From NCBI GenBank assembly GCA_036897095.1, contig JAYMSP010001152.1, positions 1-35,480 on the forward strand: a stretch of 35,480 bases of DNA, written 5' to 3'. The position numbers and the translations under genes were made by a program. Below the pieces are notes generated by a model, which did not search any database, was not told the DNA's origin, and was given only the letters and a program-made list of their open reading frames with translations. This document shows positions 1-10,802 of the stretch, one piece after another (positions within the stretch are counted from its first letter, which is position 1; every line of letters starts with the position of its first letter). This DNA is from Plantago elongata. Lineage: Eukaryota > Streptophyta > Magnoliopsida > Lamiales > Plantaginaceae.

Positions 1-300
1 TCTATCGCTTAAAGTCTTCCGCTCTCTGAATTTAAGTATCAGAAACCCCCAAGGTCTCTGAGAAATAGTGTTTATCGGCGATTGTTTTAAAAGACTATTC
101 ACCCCCCACCCCCCTTCTAGTCTTTTGCCTTTTGCCGTGATTTGGAGCAACAGAAGGTGAACAATTTCTACACTTGCACACTATCTCATCTAGTCTCCAA
201 ACAAGAACAAATCGAAAATAATATGAATTTCACATTGCAATACTAATCCCTAAACAATATGAAATTTACATTTGATAACCTTAATACTCCGATTCGTTAT
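1..300. other. Intergenic, nothing recognised
   Basis: No open frame, RNA gene or clear repeat is seen here. There is a short run of C around 103-114. The sequence immediately after it begins the Harbinger-like duplicated block. Confidence 0.5.
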
Positions 301-1000
301 CGTATGATACCGAAAGTTAAGAGGGCAAAGGCTTATTTGAGCAGACTTACCTTGCTAAATGATTCAAACTGTAGGAACTCACTTAGGATGAATATAGAGA
401 GTTTCAAGTAGTTTTGTATGCTATGTGGAGAGGTTGGGGGGTTAACATCTAGTAAATATGTCACTCTTGAGGAAAAAGTTTCCATCTTTTTTAAAATCAT
501 TGGGCACCCTTCAAAACAAAAGGACTTGATGTTCCAGTGGAAACGTTCAGGTCACACCCTCAACATTTACTTCAATGAGGTTCTCACGTATGATACCGAA
601 AGTTAAGAGGGCAAAGGCTTATTTGAGCAGACTTACCTTGCTAAATGATTTAAACTGTAGGAACTCACTTAGGATGAATATAGAGAGTTTCAAGTAGTTT
701 TGTATGCTATATGGAGAGGTTGGGGGGTTAACATCTAGTAAATATGTCACTCTTGAGGAAAAAGTTGCCATCTCTTTTAAAATCATTGGGCACCCTTCAA
801 AACAAAAGGACTTGATGTTCGAGTGGAAACGTTCAGGTCACACCCTCAGGTCACACCCTCAACATTTACTTCAATGAGGTTCTCAAGTATGTCTTGAGAC
901 TTCATCCTATTTTGCTGAAGAAGCCTTTAAAAACTGGTTGCATTTATGAGTGAGAACTTTTGGTGTTTTTGAAGGTCACTTATTGCAGATTTGGTATTAA
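301..1000 (+). mobile_element. PIF/Harbinger transposase remnant, tandemly duplicated
   Basis: A frame from about 355 reads like the N-terminal domain of plant PIF/Harbinger (HARBI1-like) transposases: the conserved pattern of a LRMN-type start, a 'GGL' turn, 'VTLEEKV', and 'RSGHTL..YFNEVL' can be followed. The block is present twice with a period of 286 bases (copies start at 301 and 587). Both copies carry a TAG stop (409-411 in copy 1) where the family has a glutamine in the 'FKQFC' context. Only copy 2 runs on past 'EVL' into 'KYVLRL', the continuation expected in the family. No DDE catalytic region is visible downstream, so this is a dead fragment. The family call is from remembered motifs; the duplication is directly visible. 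Confidence 0.7.
834..860. repeat. 13-bp direct tandem repeat inside Harbinger copy 2
   Basis: The unit caggtcacaccct(c) occurs twice head to tail in copy 2 but once in copy 1. It is a small secondary duplication after the 286-bp one. Confidence 0.85.
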
Positions 1001-1379
1001 TTGTGAGTGCATTAATTGCTAGGGTTTATGAAATTATTTTCTATTACATTTATTTTGGATTTTTCCTGTTAAGATGTGATCTTTATTATGATGTATGTAG
1101 TCGACTTCTCTTGCTTTTCTTGATGTGAACTGGTTGTAGATGGTAATGCTACCTCATATATGTAATTGGAGTGGACCAACATATGACTTTTGTTGCCTTT
1201 TTTTATAGGTATAATCATGTTATCAAATGTCCAACGTCAACATCTCATAAGGCTTATAATGGCCCTGTCTATGGGAAGGATGCTTTCTATGTGTTGGTAC
1301 TATTATAAGTATTTCGGTCGTTGACTGCAATTGTTTCGCTGATTGGTACGTGACATTTGATTTTGAATGTGCTTCTTCC
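1001..1379. other. Intergenic, nothing recognised
   Basis: AT-rich sequence after the transposase remnant. Some of it may belong to the same dead element, but I cannot follow a protein in any frame. Confidence 0.4.
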
Positions 1380-1560
1380 AGCCCTTGGGCTTTCGCGAAT
1401 CGGGATTTGAAAACGCGTCACAACGCGCCTTTTTCAGCGTTTTAAAATGCTAACCTTGAGTATGCGCCGTCTTCTGCTTTTGTCTGGCTTCGTATTCTAC
1501 CGGTTATACCCCCGAAAATGAAACCCTAGTGACCCCATATAAAAGGTTGTCGCCTCCATT
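1380..1560 (+). promoter_or_regulatory. Promoter-like cluster: site II, telo-box, TATA
   Basis: A TGGGCT site II element lies near 1386, an AAACCCTAG telo-box at about 1522-1530 and a TATA box (catataaaag) at about 1535-1545. This combination is known from plant promoters of ribosomal-protein, translation and snoRNA genes. The stretch is also richer in CG dinucleotides than its surroundings. It points rightward, but the transcript it would drive (1570 onward) contains only a weak 68-codon frame that I do not recognise. It may be an orphan promoter, a promoter of a non-coding RNA, or a distant promoter of the DUF819 gene. Confidence 0.45.
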
Positions 1561-2163
1561 TATGAGACAGTGTGTTCGTATATTCTTCTTTGAGCTTTCA
1601 CAGGCGATTTTCTAGAAAAATCCTTCCTGAGCTCTTTCATTCTTCGATTTTCTTCTTGTTTGTTGCTGAAACCTTCTTATCTTTTCTTTCTAATCGTTTA
1701 TGTCTTCATTTTTTTTCATTTCCGTTGTCGAAGAAGTATGTGGTCAGGAGATTTTCTAGCTGTGAGCTTTTCAGCTAATGTAGTAAACCTAAATTAAAAA
1801 AAGAAAAGAAAAGAAAACATTTGTCTATCATTTATCTCTACAATAATAAAAAAGAAATAAACCGGACTAGATTTTCGAGACATATAACAACGAAGTGCAA
1901 CTTAACGGGTGAAATGATTCACCCCTATCTAATTAAAAAAAGAAGATTTTCGATACGGATTGAGTATTGTATATCCCTCTCATTAGCATCTCCACTACGG
2001 CACTACTGGGTTGATTGATGCTTACGCACATGGCGACAAGCAGCTATGCTGAATCTGAATGCCTGTTTTGTTTTTGGTGATGAACGAACGAACGAACGAG
2101 AATTTCGATGAATGGATTTCTAATAACAAACACCATACCCAGCAACAAACAATAACAATTTGG
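1561..2163. other. Leader or intergenic sequence before DUF819 gene
   Basis: Pyrimidine-rich around 1575-1740, then A-rich (about 1795-1820). A four-unit aacg repeat sits at about 2083-2100. A frame from 2059 runs into the DUF819 first exon, but its first 35 codons look unlike a transit peptide, so I treat them as 5' leader. Confidence 0.4.
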
Positions 2164-5100
2164 ATGGCCTTATCATCATCATCTCTAATTCTCCCACTAA
2201 ACCTTGCTCCTTCTTCCTTACCAATTCTCTCTACATTTCACACAACCAGCACCAGCTTCTGCAAATTTCCTATCAAACATCTAATTACTCAAACCAACCA
2301 TTACCATTATGATTCTAAATCCAATACACGATTACTCACTCTAGTCCACTCCAGTGATTCCCCCTTCATTTCGCCTCATGATCACTGGGGCACATGGACT
2401 GCTCTTTTTGCCACCGCTTCTTTCGGTCTCTGGTAACTAATCCTTCGCCATCTTCATTTTCCTTTTCGAATCGTTTAGTAAATCAATTAGCTGAATAGCT
2501 GGCCTTTTCTGTTACATTTTATTTAAACGAATCAGTTAGCTTATTTTTAAATACAATATAAGCTAGTAAGCTACTGTTTAGGCGTTGACGTAATATACTT
2601 ATTTGGAAAATAAGTTCATCGAGCTTATAAACTAAGTGCTAAACAGAGCCAATGTGCCGAAGCCGAACACTTGACTGGTGTGATTGTGTTTTTCCAATGA
2701 CAACTTATAGTGCAGCTTTTGCCTGATATGAATTGTGTCTTTGAAGGTCGGAGAAGACGAGAATTGGGAGTATGATGAGTGCTGCCTTAGTAAGCATTTT
2801 AGTGGGGCTTGCTGCAAGTAATCTGGGGATTATTCCTCATCAAGCACCTGCTTACTCCATCGTATTCCAGTATCTCCTACCCTTGACATTACCATTACTC
2901 TTATTCCGGGCTGATTTGCAACAAGTCGTACGCTCTACTGGCACTTTGCTGTTCGCTTTCTTTATTGGAACAGGTCGACCTTTTCACTTGCTCATGCTTA
3001 ATCAATCCAGTACTATTTGCTATCAACATTTTATATTTCTCATTTATGACATGTTAGTAGCATATCTTGGTGTTAGTAGCATTTGATCGGATTCTTGGTT
3101 CGTTGAGCAGGGAATGGCATTCTATTACCTGAACATCCTTGATTCACATTTACCGTTTAACTTCTGTCTTCCATTGTTGTCGAATTGCATTTAACTTGAG
3201 GCTGGAAGTTGGTTTAAGTTGACTAGATTAAAATCTATTTTCTGCTTCAAACTAACGACTTACTACGTCTTCAAATAAACAAGTAGCTCTTCTCTACTTC
3301 ATTAGGTTGATCCTTCTCTTCTCTGCACATTCTTGAATGAATCAGTGATGGTCTGATCAGAATTGTCAATCAATTCTTCTATCTCTTTGACCAAGACCCG
3401 TAGTGTTAGATTTACAATTCTTCTCGTTTGTGTAGATGCATGCAATGATACTTGCTGGATTATGATTCTTTGATTTCTAGTCTTCGAATCTTTAGTCTAT
3501 ACATGTGAGGTTATTACTCATAATTAACTTGTACAATTATGCAATGTGAAACATTATTGTGTCTTCTTTTACTCGAATAAATAATCATAAGTTAATGAAA
3601 TTAATATGCTGTTTATATTGATAATGAAATGCACTGGAAAATACTAGACAGCTTCATGTGTCAGGAAGCTTATTTCTTGATTTGCTAGAAAAGATGTATC
3701 TGTCAATGCCGATACAGAATGCATCTAAAATTGTCCTATTTCACATGAAATATGTGGTAATATGATACTATTAAAGATATGCTTTCATTTATCAGGTGAA
3801 CCTTAGCACTCTTACCAGTTGAATGTAAGTTTGATATTTTGTGAGTTTCAGTCCTATCTGGGGTAGTTTGTCACTTTGTTTTAGGCTGATCATCACTTTA
3901 ATAGTACCTCTATATCTGTATTTTCACATATTGTCTAATAAATGATACTGAAAGCTCCTGTATCTATAGAAACTGTAATTTTCCACACTTTCAATATGAA
4001 TTTTCTGATGCAGATATGTGACGTGAAAAGGATGCTAAAAGAAACCTTTCACATGCCCTTGCTTTCTCTGATGTTTCAGTTGCAACAATTATTGGGACAA
4101 CATTGGCTTTCTTGATAGTGCCCATGCGATCACTTGGTCCAGATAACTGGAGAATAGCTGCTGCTCTCATGGGTAGTTACATTGGCGGAGGCAAGTAGTT
4201 TCTGGCTAATGTATTGATAATATATGATCAGGTCTTTTGAGTATGAAATAAAAAATAAATAAACATATTACAAAAAAAACCGAGAATATCATTGGATTGC
4301 CGTATATTCAATCCATCAGAATTTGTCCACATGAATTAGGCTCGCGTTGGTAATCCCATTAAGTTGCTTTTTGGGAAAAAGACTACGTGTCTGCATCTTG
4401 TAAAGTTCTCTGGTTATGGAAAGTTCTTTTTGGATAGTTTGCAGCCTTTTTTTTTTTGGCTTAGGCATACACTGTTATATGGTTTCGTGTTCAGTTATGA
4501 TACCATCTTGATTTTGTTCCTGCAGCAATCAATTATGTTGCAATCTCAGATGCACTAAATGTAACTCCGTCAGTTGTAGCTGCAGGCGTGGCAGCAGATA
4601 ATGTCATATGTGCAATATATTTTCTAGTATTGTTTGCTCTGTCCTCCAAAATACCTCCCGAGGAATCAAACATTACTGCAGGTATGTAAAGCTTTAAAAA
4701 CTTTATTTGCCACCCATGATGTGATAGTCTGCTGCTCACTGGAATTTAGATTTTAGAGCATGTTCTCTTTATTCCTCATTATAATTTGATTCATACATGT
4801 GTGGAGAAAGCTTAGAATTTCTGGAACTGATTGATATTTAATGTGCAGATGCTTCTTCATGCCCGGCATCTAATGAGAGCAATGTTTCAGTTCCTCAAAT
4901 TGCTACAGCCCTTGCTGTTTCATTTGCCATATGCAAAACTGCGATTTCTTTCACCAAATATTGTAGAATTCAGGGAGGTGATCTTCCTGCAATTACAGGG
5001 ACTGTCATAGTTTTAGCAACTCTATTTCCAAGATTCTTCCGCAATCTGGCACCTGCTGGGGATGCTTTCGCTGTAGTACTGATGCAGGTAAGTTCAGTGC

Positions 5101-5744
5101 ATAGCTACTTAAAAAATCTTCATTTTCCTGCTTTTTCCAGTCTGTCACTTGAAATCAAATACTACAAGACGAAGTGCATATGACAAATTGACAATCATAA
5201 CATATACTTGGTCAATTATAGTTTTACCTAGGTCAAAATCATTGCATTTTACTACTTCTTGAAGTAATAACTACCCAAACATATATCCAGAATAATTTTT
5301 ATCGTCGTCTCTTTCCTTGAAGCAATTTGAGAAAATATCTTTCCAGTACCATTTATTGCTGATATTTCTAGTTGACATTAAGGATCGGAATACTACTTTT
5401 ATTTCCTTCCATCCTTCCAGGTGTTTTTTGCTGTTCTGGGTGCTAGTGGGAGCCTTTGGAATGTAATCAATACAGCTCCCAGTATCTTCACGTTTGCTTT
5501 TATTCAAGTGACTGTTCATCTTGCTGTGGTACTTGCACTTGGAAAAGTATTTCGGATTGAAAGAAAACTACTACTATTGGCATCAAACGCTAACATTGGA
5601 GGTCCGACAACAGCATGTGGAATGGCCACTGCTAAAGGGTGGAGCAGCCTAGTGTTACCTGGCATTCTTGTTGGGATATTTGGAATATCAATTGCAACAT
5701 TTCTGGGCATTGGGTTTGGGATGCTATTTCTTAGACATTTATAA
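2164..5744 (+). CDS. DUF819 family multi-pass membrane protein (6 exons)
   Basis: Exons by splice sites and frame continuity: 2164-2432, 2747-2973, 4080-4190, 4526-4681, 4849-5087, 5421-5744; 441 residues. The first ~40 residues are rich in Ser, Thr and Leu with few acids, like a plastid or mitochondrial transit peptide. The rest is a series of hydrophobic segments with family landmarks: 'GLAASNLGI', 'LLPLTLPLLLFRADL', 'PMRSLGPDNW..AAALMG', 'NVICAIYF', 'GASGSLWNV', and the C-terminal 'LLASNANIGGPTTACGMA'. DUF819 (YjcL-like) proteins resemble secondary transporters, but the substrate is not established, so no reaction is assigned. Start chosen at 2164 because the transit-like sequence begins there. 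Intron 3 starts with GC rather than GT. All other introns are GT-AG. Family confident; localisation inferred. Confidence 0.88.
4191..4192 (+). other. Non-canonical GC splice donor of DUF819 intron 3
   Basis: Exon 3 must end after ...ATT GGC GGA G at 4190 for the frame to continue into ...CA ATC AAT TAT at 4526. The bases at the junction are AG|GCAAGT, a match to the GC-AG intron consensus. No usable GT is present at that point. Confidence 0.75.
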
Positions 5745-7420
5745 AACCAACTGCTATGACATATGCTGTTCAGGCAAGTTTTGATAAAACAGTTTAGTAT
5801 ATTCCTTTTTTTTTTTTTTTGGTTATATATATATATATAAATTGTTCGGTTTATTTTATGAATAGACCGCATCTCCCATATTTTTACTGTCACATGTTGC
5901 TTCTTGCAAGCAATTACAAGTTATCATGATCACATTGTATGGTTTCCATTTGTCATAATTTCTATAGCTGTATGTATGATCTGATTGCAGTAATTTAGGT
6001 CTTTTTCATATATAGAGTTACAGAGTACCCGTACGTTGACACGTTATACATTTGATTTATGATTGTTAATCAAGTCTTCATGTATTTATGCTCCTAAGTG
6101 GGCAAAGTCTATTTTAGCAATTCAGTTTTTCACTTCTTTACTGTATACTTTACCTCTGATTGGAGATGACAAGTATGATACCTTATCTTTTGATTAGGAT
6201 AACACTGCAATTCTTCCTTGATTTGTATGAAGTATCTGAATGTACTGCATAATTTGTAGAACCAAAAGATAACAGTACTTGCATTGATACTGGCCACTTT
6301 GAGCATTTTGTGCTTGATAACACTTGCTTCTTAAAGTAGTTGTTGAAATTGACAGTGGTGGCCATTGATCCCTCAAAAAGTGAAGAAGACGGACACTAAG
6401 TTGGCTGCTGAAATATGAGTTGATGATATTTTGCCTGAGTTGATATCAAAGTGTAGCAGAAGACAAAACCGCATTATTGAAATATTGTGTTTTTTCTTTT
6501 GTACGAATTCTTACTCCAGCTTCTGCACCATGTAACTAAAGGAAATACAGCACTACATATATATACTTGCTTTAGGATTGAGACCCACACTATACATCCA
6601 TTACTGTGTTTAATATATGTGGCTGAGGGTTGCTATAAGAAAACTGAAGTCCTTCACTTTGTTGCACTGTATGAATTTATCAGTAATGTTCAGCAGTTAC
6701 ACATTTTCATTGTGAAGTTGTGATGCACTAATTTGCAAGTCAAGTCAGTCGCTGAATCTCCTTTCTTCTTCTTATACTGCCCGGGCAGGAAACCAGTCAG
6801 GTATACATTTGATCCATGGCTAATTCTTGATACCTGTAAATTAAAGTTGCCATCATATTATAACAGAGTTTTCTTTCATAATCATTTTTGTCATTCCGTC
6901 AACAAAAGCAAGACGTCTTTGAATAGACATGTATTTATAACAAATGAACATCATACTCTTAGCTTTGTGCTAACTAAACATGTTATGTTTGCGGTTAAAA
7001 TTGTAATGTTGGAGAGACAGTTTGAAAGGTATGGACGACTAAATAAATACAGCTAATCGGATCATCAGTTTTATCCTCACTCGTTAGTCGTCAGTACTGC
7101 TATGTACTACTCTCAGTTAGTAGTTGAATAACCAGAATGTCAAATGTACTAGCATCGTACTTCAATGTGCATTATACCTAAACAGAGACAATTATAGTTG
7201 TTAATTCATCCAACAACTTAAATAATGTTATTTAGTACTGGTTGATACTAATATTTTGACATTTGATTCCAATTAATAATAGGCGCGCAGATTGCATTGA
7301 CTTTTAAACACGTACAAAATACTGGTGAATTAGAGTATTTTGTTACATAGAAAGCATGAACCATGCTGTTTCTTTACATTACATAACATAACTTAGCTAA
7401 AATGCATAGTTGTGTTTTAG
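5745..7420. other. 3' region of DUF819 and intergenic, no gene seen
   Basis: AT-rich sequence with a poly-T tract (about 5805-5820) and a short TA run (about 5825-5838). Several short frames up to 107 codons occur on both strands, but none resembles a protein family or has codon structure I would trust. Confidence 0.5.
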
Positions 7421-7428
7421 GCACATGT

Positions 7429-7436
7429 ATATATAT
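7429..7436 (+). promoter_or_regulatory. TATA box candidate for FRO gene
   Basis: A tatatata run lies about 95 bases before the FRO start codon, a normal spacing for a plant TATA box with a short leader. No iron-response motif was identified with confidence. Confidence 0.4.
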
Positions 7437-7529
7437 GTAAGTGGCTTGTGTTGAACATGTACCTGTGCTCATGAACTACAAGAAACTATCGAAATAGTGA
7501 CGGACGTAGATACTAGCTATCTAGCAGAG

Positions 7530-7728
7530 ATGAAATCACACGCAGTATGGAGACTTTGCTTCCTTGTGGTGTTCCTTGGATATATGTTTATATGGATTAT
7601 GCTTCCTACAAAAATGTACAAGAATTCTTGGACTCCCCACTTCGTAAAAACACTCAACTCCACTTATTTTCGAGAACAAGGTATAATCAATTATGTACTT
7701 TCTTCTTTTATAGTATAATATTTCTGAC

Positions 7729-7771
<43 letters not shown>

Positions 7772-10689
7772 TTCTGTAAACTTAACATGCTTCTGATCAT
7801 ATACATTACATACTTTTGCAGGGACAAATCTTCTTTTACTCAGTTTTCCATTAATGCTCATTGCTACTTTGGGATGTGTTTACCTACATATTCTCAAGAG
7901 ATCATCGACTTTTGACAGGTACGGATTGATGGCATGGCTTTAATCTTGTCGTCATTTGCCTATATTACTTGTTATTAATTAATGCTTGATTGGCGCATAT
8001 AAACTTGCTGCAGTGGTGAGAGCTCTTCTTCAAATACGGTCCTGACACGCCCAAAGCTCGTAATAGCCTCAGTGGGGATCGTGAACACAGTAGAAATCAC
8101 ATTCGCGGTTATGTTTATCGTGCTTCTGATCTGGTCCCTGGCAAATTACTTATATGTCAGCTTTGGTCATCTGCACATGCATAAAGCAACAGAGAAAGTG
8201 TATGTATATCCAAAAGAAAATACTATATAGCTTGTTATCCATTTCCAGCATGAATTTGCTAGCTTTATAGGTTCTAAAGTTTCGCGTGAAAAATTCCTGT
8301 TAGGTGGCAAGCTAAGTTTCGGAGTGTATCACTGAGGCTTGGATACATTGGAAACACATGCTGGGCTTTTCTGTTTTTCCCGGTAACCCGAGGATCATCA
8401 ATCTTGCCTCTGCTTGGCCTTACATCAGAGTCTAGCATCAAGTATCACATTTGGCTTGGCCATATCTCATCGGTTCTTTTTACCATTCATAGCATTGGAT
8501 TCATCATATATTGGTGGGCTATGACTGATCAAATGTATCTGGTAGGTATATCTCTCAAAATATTTCAATTCTTCGGAACATCAACTTGAGCATTTCAATC
8601 ATCTGATTCTATATTATAGTGTTTTCAGTCACTCAAATTCCAATGCCTTCCTATAAAAGATTATAGCTATGGCTATTTGAACAAGAGTGAATTATTCTTG
8701 ATGAATGCAGATGCTCGAATGGAGCAGCACATACCTATCGAATGTAGCTGGAGTGATTGCGTTTGTTGTGTCATTAGCCATATGGGCAGCAAGTTTTGAT
8801 CGTGTTAGAAGAAAAATGTTTGAAGTTTTCTTTTATACTCACCAGCTCTATACAGTCTATCTGTTCTTCTATTTCATGCATGTTGGGGTAGCCTATGTGT
8901 GTATGATTCTTCCCGGGATCTTCCTTTTCATGATCGATCGATACTTACGATTCTTACAGTCGAGGAAAAACTCTAGGTTACTCTCTACTCGCCTTTTACC
9001 CAACGGCACCATGGAGCTGACATTTGCTAAAAATCCAGGTGAAGTAACAAACAGATCTATCTATAACTATAACCAAGTTATGTATAATTATTTATTCATC
9101 TCAAATGACCAAAATTTTGATTTTCCAGATGTGAGTTTCAATCCTACAAGCATCTTATTTGTTCATGTTCCAAGCGTATGCAAGTTACAGTGGCATCCTT
9201 TCACAATTGTTTCCAACAGCAACCTAGAGCCTGAGAAACTGAGTATTGTCATCAAGACACTGGGAAGTTGGACTCAAAAGCTTTATCGGCAACTTACTTC
9301 TTTTGATACTATCACAGTATCAACTGAAGGGCCATATGGTCCTGCATCAACTCATTTTCTAGGGTACATATGATTATTTAAATACAAAACTTCAAGATTT
9401 TACTCGTCGTATTTGTTAATAACACATGTATTGCACAAAAGACGCACATTAATGCTTGCTTTCCTGCCAGCCAGTTAGCACAATGAAACTCTGCTACAGG
9501 TTATATCAAGTTTTCAGCTTAAACTTTCATGAAGCTAAAGTTTAAAAGTACGTTTCAGGCACGAGACCCTGGTGTTGATAAGTGGTGGAAGCGGTATTAC
9601 TCCATTCATATCCATCATACGTGAAATCATCTTCAGAAGTACAATACCCAATGCAAAGGTTCCCAAAGTTCTCTTAGTCACCGCATTCAAGAACACAGTG
9701 GACTTGACCATGCTAGATCTCTTGCTTCCTTTATCGAGCAGCACGTTAGACATTTCAAATTTGCAAATTCAGATAGAAGCTTATATTACTCAAGAGTACG
9801 AAAGGTCACTTGAGGATGACAAGAAGCAAATACAAGCAAAACTCTTGAAGCCAAATGCCTTGGATTCACCTATAACCGATGTTCTTGGCAAGAACAGCTG
9901 GCTTTGGCTTGGCGCAATAATTTCATCCTCTTTTGTCCTGTTTCTCATAATGTTGGGACTCGTAACTCGTTATCACATATATCCTGTGGCGCACAGGGGT
10001 GATAATTATCATTATAGCTTAAAAATTCTTTGGGACATTTTTCTTGTATGCATCTCCATCTTCGTTGCAGCTAGTTCTATTTTCCTCTGGCAAAAGAGAA
10101 AAGCTTCTCCGGCTGAAAACAAAATTCTGAATGCTGATCTTCCAACACCAACAACATCACCTGCTTCGTGGTTATGTTCTACTGATAGAGAACTAGAGAG
10201 CCTTCCTCAGCAATCTCTAGTTCAATCCACCAAAGTGCACTTTGGCACAAGACCTGATCTAAAGCGTAAGTTGATCATTTCCATAGTTTATCGCATAACA
10301 ATCAATTTTTGCACATAATACAGAAAAATATTAAGGGATCAAAAAAATTGTTGAGAAAAAATTACTGAACATTACAATCTAATCAGAAAATTTATTGAGA
10401 AGCATTTACTGAACATTACAATCTACAGTTGTGAAAAACTATTTGTTCAATATGCTTACAATTGTCTAATATTTCTATGCATATTGAGCAGTTAACAACT
10501 ACTAAGCATTAATGGAAACTGAACATATGTCTGCTTGATGAAATGACAGGAATACTTTTCGACTGCAAAGGATCAGACGTTGGTGTACTAGTATGCGGTC
10601 CAAAGAGCATGCGACATGATGTTGCAAGGATATGTACACTTGGTCAAGCAAAACATTTGCATTTTGAATCTATCAGCTTCAGCTGGTGA
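7530..10689 (+). CDS. Ferric-chelate reductase, FRO family (8 exons)
   Basis: Exons: 7530-7680, 7822-7918, 8014-8199, 8304-8541, 8711-9038, 9129-9363, 9559-10265, 10550-10689; 693 residues, near the ~700-725 of Arabidopsis FRO2/FRO4-type proteins. It moves electrons from cytosolic NADPH through FAD and two haems across the plasma membrane to reduce Fe(III)-chelates (or Cu(II)) for uptake. Visible: N-terminal membrane helix ending 'IMLPT'; the ferric-reductase membrane domain with haem-ligand histidines in 'KYHIWLGH' and 'YTHQLY'; FAD-binding 'HPFTI' (H356); 'EGPYGP'; NADPH-binding 'SGGSGITPF' from residue 420; two further membrane helices in exon 7; 'CGPKSM' from residue 663; and the hallmark C-terminus ending 'SFSW'. 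No in-frame stops. Start at 7530 places the first helix as in relatives. It converges on the CPL-like gene. Which FRO paralogue it is cannot be fixed from sequence alone. Confidence 0.93.
7734..7765. repeat. (TA)n microsatellite in FRO intron 1
   Basis: About 16 uninterrupted AT/TA units lie within intron 1 of the FRO gene, between donor 7681 and acceptor 7821. Likely length-polymorphic. Confidence 0.9.
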
Positions 10690-10802
10690 TGCTTGTAAAC
10701 TATAATTTGTATGGTTTTTATCCCTTGTGTGATTGTCAGTGAACTTTCTTTCTCTTCAAAATTCTCATTTGGATATCAGCGTTAGCAAGCATTCGACGCT
10801 TT

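Noticed and set aside
1572-1778. 68-codon frame downstream of the orphan promoter
   Set aside because: Phe/Ser/Leu-rich product from a pyrimidine-rich leader, with no recognisable domain; typical of chance.
1565-1800. Box C/D snoRNA after the telo-box promoter
   Set aside because: CTGA D-box-like tetramers occur, but no matching RTGATGA C box with terminal stem was found.
2059-2163. Upstream in-frame ATG as the DUF819 start
   Set aside because: The extra 35 residues are acidic and Asn/Gln-rich and precede a much better transit-peptide start at 2164; it overlaps an aacg repeat.
7497-7529. GTG start for FRO
   Set aside because: Nuclear plant genes start at ATG; the ATG at 7530 gives the expected N-terminus.
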